Source: Intrasporangium calvum DSM 43043
GTDB lineage: Bacteria; Actinomycetota; Actinomycetes; Actinomycetales; Dermatophilaceae
Direction: 5' to 3'
NCBI RefSeq assembly: GCF_000184685.1
Contig: NC_014830.1
Span: forward strand, 2,542,001-2,606,000
Length of the DNA: 64,000 nucleotides
Made by a program: the position numbers and the translations under genes. Below the pieces are notes generated by a model, which did not search any database, was not told the DNA's origin, and worked only from the letters and a program-made list of their open reading frames with translations. Shown piece after piece: positions 61,879 to 64,000 of this stretch. Each line of letters begins with the position of its first letter. Position 1 is the stretch's first letter.

Positions 61879-62000
61879 GCCGTGCTCGCTCGGGACCCCT
61901 CGCGACAGCCCGACCGCCCGGGAGTTCCGGAGCGCGGTCGGGCTCGTCGTAGTCTGAGGGCGACCCTGGACGCCCCGGGGTCCCGAGGCGAGGAGGTCCG

Positions 62001-63005
62001 ATGCTCAAGGTTGGTTGGAAGGCTTCGGCGGAGCAGTTCGGCCCCCGGGAACTCGTCGACCACACGGTCCGAGCTGAGCAGCTCGGATTCGACTCGGTCT
62101 TCATCTCGGACCACTTCCAGCCCTGGCGCCACCGTGCGGGCCACGCGCCGTTCGCGATGTCCTGGCTCGCCGCCGCCGGAGAGCGGACCGAGCGCGTCAC
62201 CCTGGGCACGTCGGTCATGACGCCGACGTTCCGGTACAACCCGGCCGTCGTGGCCCAGGCCTTCGGCACCTTGGGTGCACTCAACCCCGGCCGCATCATC
62301 CTCGGTATCGGCACCGGTGAGGCGCTCAACGAGGTCGCGGTCGGAGCCGCCGGATCGCCGTGGCCGGAGTTCAAGGAGCGCTTCGCCCGCCTGCGTGAGG
62401 CGGTCACCCTGATGCGTCGACTCTGGACCGAGGAACGCGTCACCTTCGAGGGCGACTACTACCGGACGCACGACGCGACGATCTACGACCGCCCCGCCGA
62501 GCCGATCCCCGTCTACGTCGCGGCAGGGGGGCCGCTGGTCGCGCGCTACGCGGGCCGGTCCGGCGACGGGTTCATCTGCACGTCGGGCAAGGGCCGCGAG
62601 CTCTATGCCGACCAGCTGCTGCCTGCCGTGGACGAGGGCCTGAGCAGGTCGAGCCGGACCCGCGACGACATCGACCGGATGATCGAGATCAAGCTCTCCT
62701 ACGACCGCGACCCCGGCGCCGCGCTGCACAACGTCCGCTTCTGGGCGCCACTGTCACTCACCGCCGAGCAGAAGCACGGGGTCCACGACCCTGTGGAGAT
62801 GGAGCGGCTCGCCGACGAGCTCTCCGACGAGCAGGTCGCCAAGCGCTGGATCGTCACGAGTGACCCGGGCGAGGCGGTCGAGCAGATCCGGCAGTACGTC
62901 GACCTCGGCTTCAACCACCTCGTGGTGCACGCGCCCGGGGACGACCAGGCGCGCTTCCTCGACCAGTTCAGCGCAGACGTCCTACCGGGCCTGCGCGGTC
63001 TCTGA
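62001..63005 (+). CDS. fgd: F420-dependent glucose-6-phosphate dehydrogenase
   Basis: Fgd reduces coenzyme F420 using glucose 6-phosphate, supplying reduced F420. The 334-residue LLM-family enzyme closely resembles mycobacterial Fgd1: [100 protein letters not shown] and [23 protein letters not shown] at 62001. The F420 biosynthesis gene cofC lies in the same window. A strong terminator follows. Confidence 0.93.
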   Translation: MLKVGWKASAEQFGPRELVDHTVRAEQLGFDSVFISDHFQPWRHRAGHAPFAMSWLAAAGERTERVTLGTSVMTPTFRYNPAVVAQAFGTLGALNPGRIILGIGTGEALNEVAVGAAGSPWPEFKERFARLREAVTLMRRLWTEERVTFEGDYYRTHDATIYDRPAEPIPVYVAAGGPLVARYAGRSGDGFICTSGKGRELYADQLLPAVDEGLSRSSRTRDDIDRMIEIKLSYDRDPGAALHNVRFWAPLSLTAEQKHGVHDPVEMERLADELSDEQVAKRWIVTSDPGEAVEQIRQYVDLGFNHLVVHAPGDDQARFLDQFSADVLPGLRGL

Positions 63006-63047
63006 CGCGGACGCCAACTGGGCTGCGGGTCGGCGGGACGAAAAGGA

Positions 63048-63080
63048 ACAAGGCCCGGATCCTCGGGATCCGGGCCTTGT
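63048..63080. terminator. Strong terminator shared by fgd and tRNA-Glu
   Basis: ACAAGGCCCGGATCC (63048-63062) and its reverse complement (63066-63080) form a perfect 15-bp stem with loop TCG. In the minus direction it lies just past tRNA-Glu and is followed by TTCCTTTTC, a U-rich tail. In the plus direction it closes fgd. Confidence 0.85.
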
Positions 63081-63084
63081 CACG

Positions 63085-63160
63085 TGGTAGCCCCGACGGG
63101 ATTCGAACCCGCGCTACCGCCTTGAGAGGGCGGCGTGCTAGGCCGCTACACAACGGGGCC
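63085..63160 (-). tRNA. tRNA-Glu(CTC), CCA encoded
   Basis: Read on the minus strand: acceptor stem GGCCCCG pairs with CGGGGCT (one G-U pair), D-stem GTGT/GCAC, anticodon stem CCGCC/GGCGG with loop CTCTCAA giving anticodon CUC (Glu), and the T-arm GCGGG-TTCGAAT-CCCGT. A73 is followed by encoded CCA (63085-63087). Mature span without CCA is 63088-63160. Confidence 0.93.
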
Positions 63161-63223
63161 ACGCGCTGCGCCGAGCGACTCGGCACTCGGAGAACCTTAC
63201 CGTGCCGGCGTGATTTCTCCGAA

Positions 63224-63249
63224 TCGGCCCCCGGCCCTCGAGGGGCCGA
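63224..63249. terminator. Possible hairpin after tRNA-Gln
   Basis: TCGGCCCC (63224-63231) pairs with GGGGCCGA (63242-63249), an 8-bp stem with a 10-base loop, ten bases past tRNA-Gln on the minus strand. No clear U-run follows, so it may be a processing hairpin instead. Confidence 0.4.
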
Positions 63250-63258
63250 ATGACCAAG

Positions 63259-63330
63259 CTGGGGTACCAGGACTCGAACCTAGAACGACTGAACCAGAAT
63301 CAGCTGTGTTGCCAATTACACCATACCCCA
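63259..63330 (-). tRNA. tRNA-Gln(CTG)
   Basis: Read on the minus strand: acceptor TGGGGTA/TACCCCA, D-arm with GTGT...ACAC, anticodon loop TTCTGGT giving anticodon CUG (Gln), T-arm CTAGG-TTCGAGT-CCTGG, and G73. CCA is not encoded. It lies about 100 bases upstream of tRNA-Glu in transcription direction, a common Gln-Glu pair near gltX. Confidence 0.93.
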
Positions 63331-63390
63331 AGGGGTATCACTCCCGGAGCGCGCCCGAGGGCCTTCTGCGAGGTGAACCGAGAGGGAATA

Positions 63391-64000
63391 CTACCGGTCC
63401 CCTGCTGCGGCCCCAAATCGGCTCCCCGGGTCTCCAGGGACCGCAGTGACCGCAGTGACCGCCGGGACCGCGAGGACCCCCGTGATCTCGGCGAGCGACC
63501 TGACCCGCGCCACCGTGGGCGTGGAGGCCGGCCCCCGGGGTGACGCACCCGCGGACGCGGAGTCGACGGCCGGGGCCGTGTCGGGACGGTCGAGCCAGAT
63601 CCCCCGCAGACCCGCCCGGATCGCTCCCAGCACGTCCCACTCGAGGCTGTCACCGACGCAGACGCTCATCGCAGGATCGGCGCCGGCGAGCCGACACACC
63701 TCGTGGTAGACCCGAGGGTCCGGCTTGCCGAAGCCGAGCGTGTCGGTGGTGACGACACGCTCGGCGAAGCGCGCCGCGAGCCCCAGCGCCTCCAGCTTGA
63801 GCGACGTGTCGGCGGTCGTCGAGTTGGTGAGCAGGGCGACCTCGATGCCCGCGGCGTCGCTGGCGGCCAGCAGGCCCGGCACGTCGTCGAAGAGCCGTTG
63901 GGCGCGCCGGAAGGCGGGCATGTAGGCGGCGAGGTAGCGCTCGAGGGCGTCCTCGGGCAGCTCGACCTCGAAGCTGCGGGCGACGTCACCGAGCCGCTCG
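63391..64000 (-). CDS. HAD-superfamily hydrolase (partial; N-terminus beyond window)
   Basis: C-terminal part of a haloacid-dehalogenase phosphatase of subfamily I. Visible: cap region ERLGDVARSFEVELPEDALE, motif II in EVALLTNSTTADTSLKLEAL, the motif III Lys in TLGFGKPDPRVYHEVCRLAG, and the motif IV acidic residues in VCVGDSLEWDVLGAIRAGLR. Motif I (DxDxT) lies outside the window. The low-complexity tail (VPAVTAVTAV) may be loosely conserved. Substrate unknown. Transcribed toward tRNA-Gln. Confidence 0.88.
   Translation of the reverse strand, partial: ERLGDVARSFEVELPEDALERYLAAYMPAFRRAQRLFDDVPGLLAASDAAGIEVALLTNSTTADTSLKLEALGLAARFAERVVTTDTLGFGKPDPRVYHEVCRLAGADPAMSVCVGDSLEWDVLGAIRAGLRGIWLDRPDTAPAVDSASAGASPRGPASTPTVARVRSLAEITGVLAVPAVTAVTAVPGDPGSRFGAAAGDR

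Overview
The window is very GC-rich, gene-dense chromosomal DNA from an actinomycete. Gene content and order match core actinobacterial blocks: tsf-rpsB, xerC-dprA-yifB-yraN-DUF2469-rnhB-lepB-rplS, trmD-rimM-KH-rpsP-ffh, glnD-glnB-amt, ftsY-smc, acyP, mutM-rnc-rpmF, coaD-rsmD-recG, rpmB-thiL-ddl-gpsA-plsC-cofC-hup-leuDC. An F420-dependent glucose-6-phosphate dehydrogenase, a CofC-type F420 biosynthesis enzyme, an HU with a long Lys/Ala tail and a TrmD-acetyltransferase fusion suggest Micrococcales, probably near Intrasporangiaceae. That placement is inference; no rRNA is present.

Layout. 1-1.4 kb: tsf (cut by the window edge) and rpsB. 1.6-5.5 kb: membrane protein, aminotransferase, M23 peptidase. 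5.6-14.2 kb: minus-strand DNA-processing and secretion block (XerC, DprA, YifB, YraN, RNase HII, two signal peptidases, L19), interrupted by a plus-strand TauE-type exporter with a CsoR/CstR-like operator. 14.5-22 kb: FetB-like permease, TrmD-GNAT fusion, RimM, KH protein, S16, acetyltransferase, amidohydrolase, Ffh. 22-27.6 kb: nitrogen-control genes amt-glnB-glnD, then FtsY. 27.7-31.3 kb: Smc. 31.4-34.3 kb: accessory island with an unrecognised 536-residue protein of lower GC, an internally shortened VOC protein and a PPOX flavoprotein. 34.4-40.6 kb: chorismate mutase, acylphosphatase, SGNH acyltransferase, M3 peptidase, iron alcohol dehydrogenase. 40.6-48.4 kb: MutM, RNase III, L32, YceD, CoaD, RsmD, RecG, DAK2 protein. 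48.5-57.5 kb: kinase, L28, ThiL, AsnC-domain protein, DUF3515 lipoprotein, Ddl, cystathionine lyase-like enzyme, GpsA, PlsC, CofC, cold-shock-like protein, HU. 57.8-64 kb: leuCD with a divergent IclR regulator, L,D-transpeptidase, Fgd, tRNA-Glu, tRNA-Gln and a HAD phosphatase cut by the window edge.

Most genes serve translation (ribosomal proteins, rRNA/tRNA modification, SRP targeting), DNA maintenance (Smc, RecG, MutM, XerC, DprA) and nitrogen, leucine and lipid metabolism. The least expected features are non-coding: an 18-bp dispersed repeat (consensus GAGCCCAGCGGCATACGG) present in 13 copies and twice arranged as a hairpin between genes, a 33-bp tandem repeat between glnD and ffh, phased 10-bp repeats before rimM, and a perfect 29-bp palindrome between leuC and its IclR regulator. 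The unknown gene at 31.5-33.1 kb is the best candidate for an undescribed transferred element.
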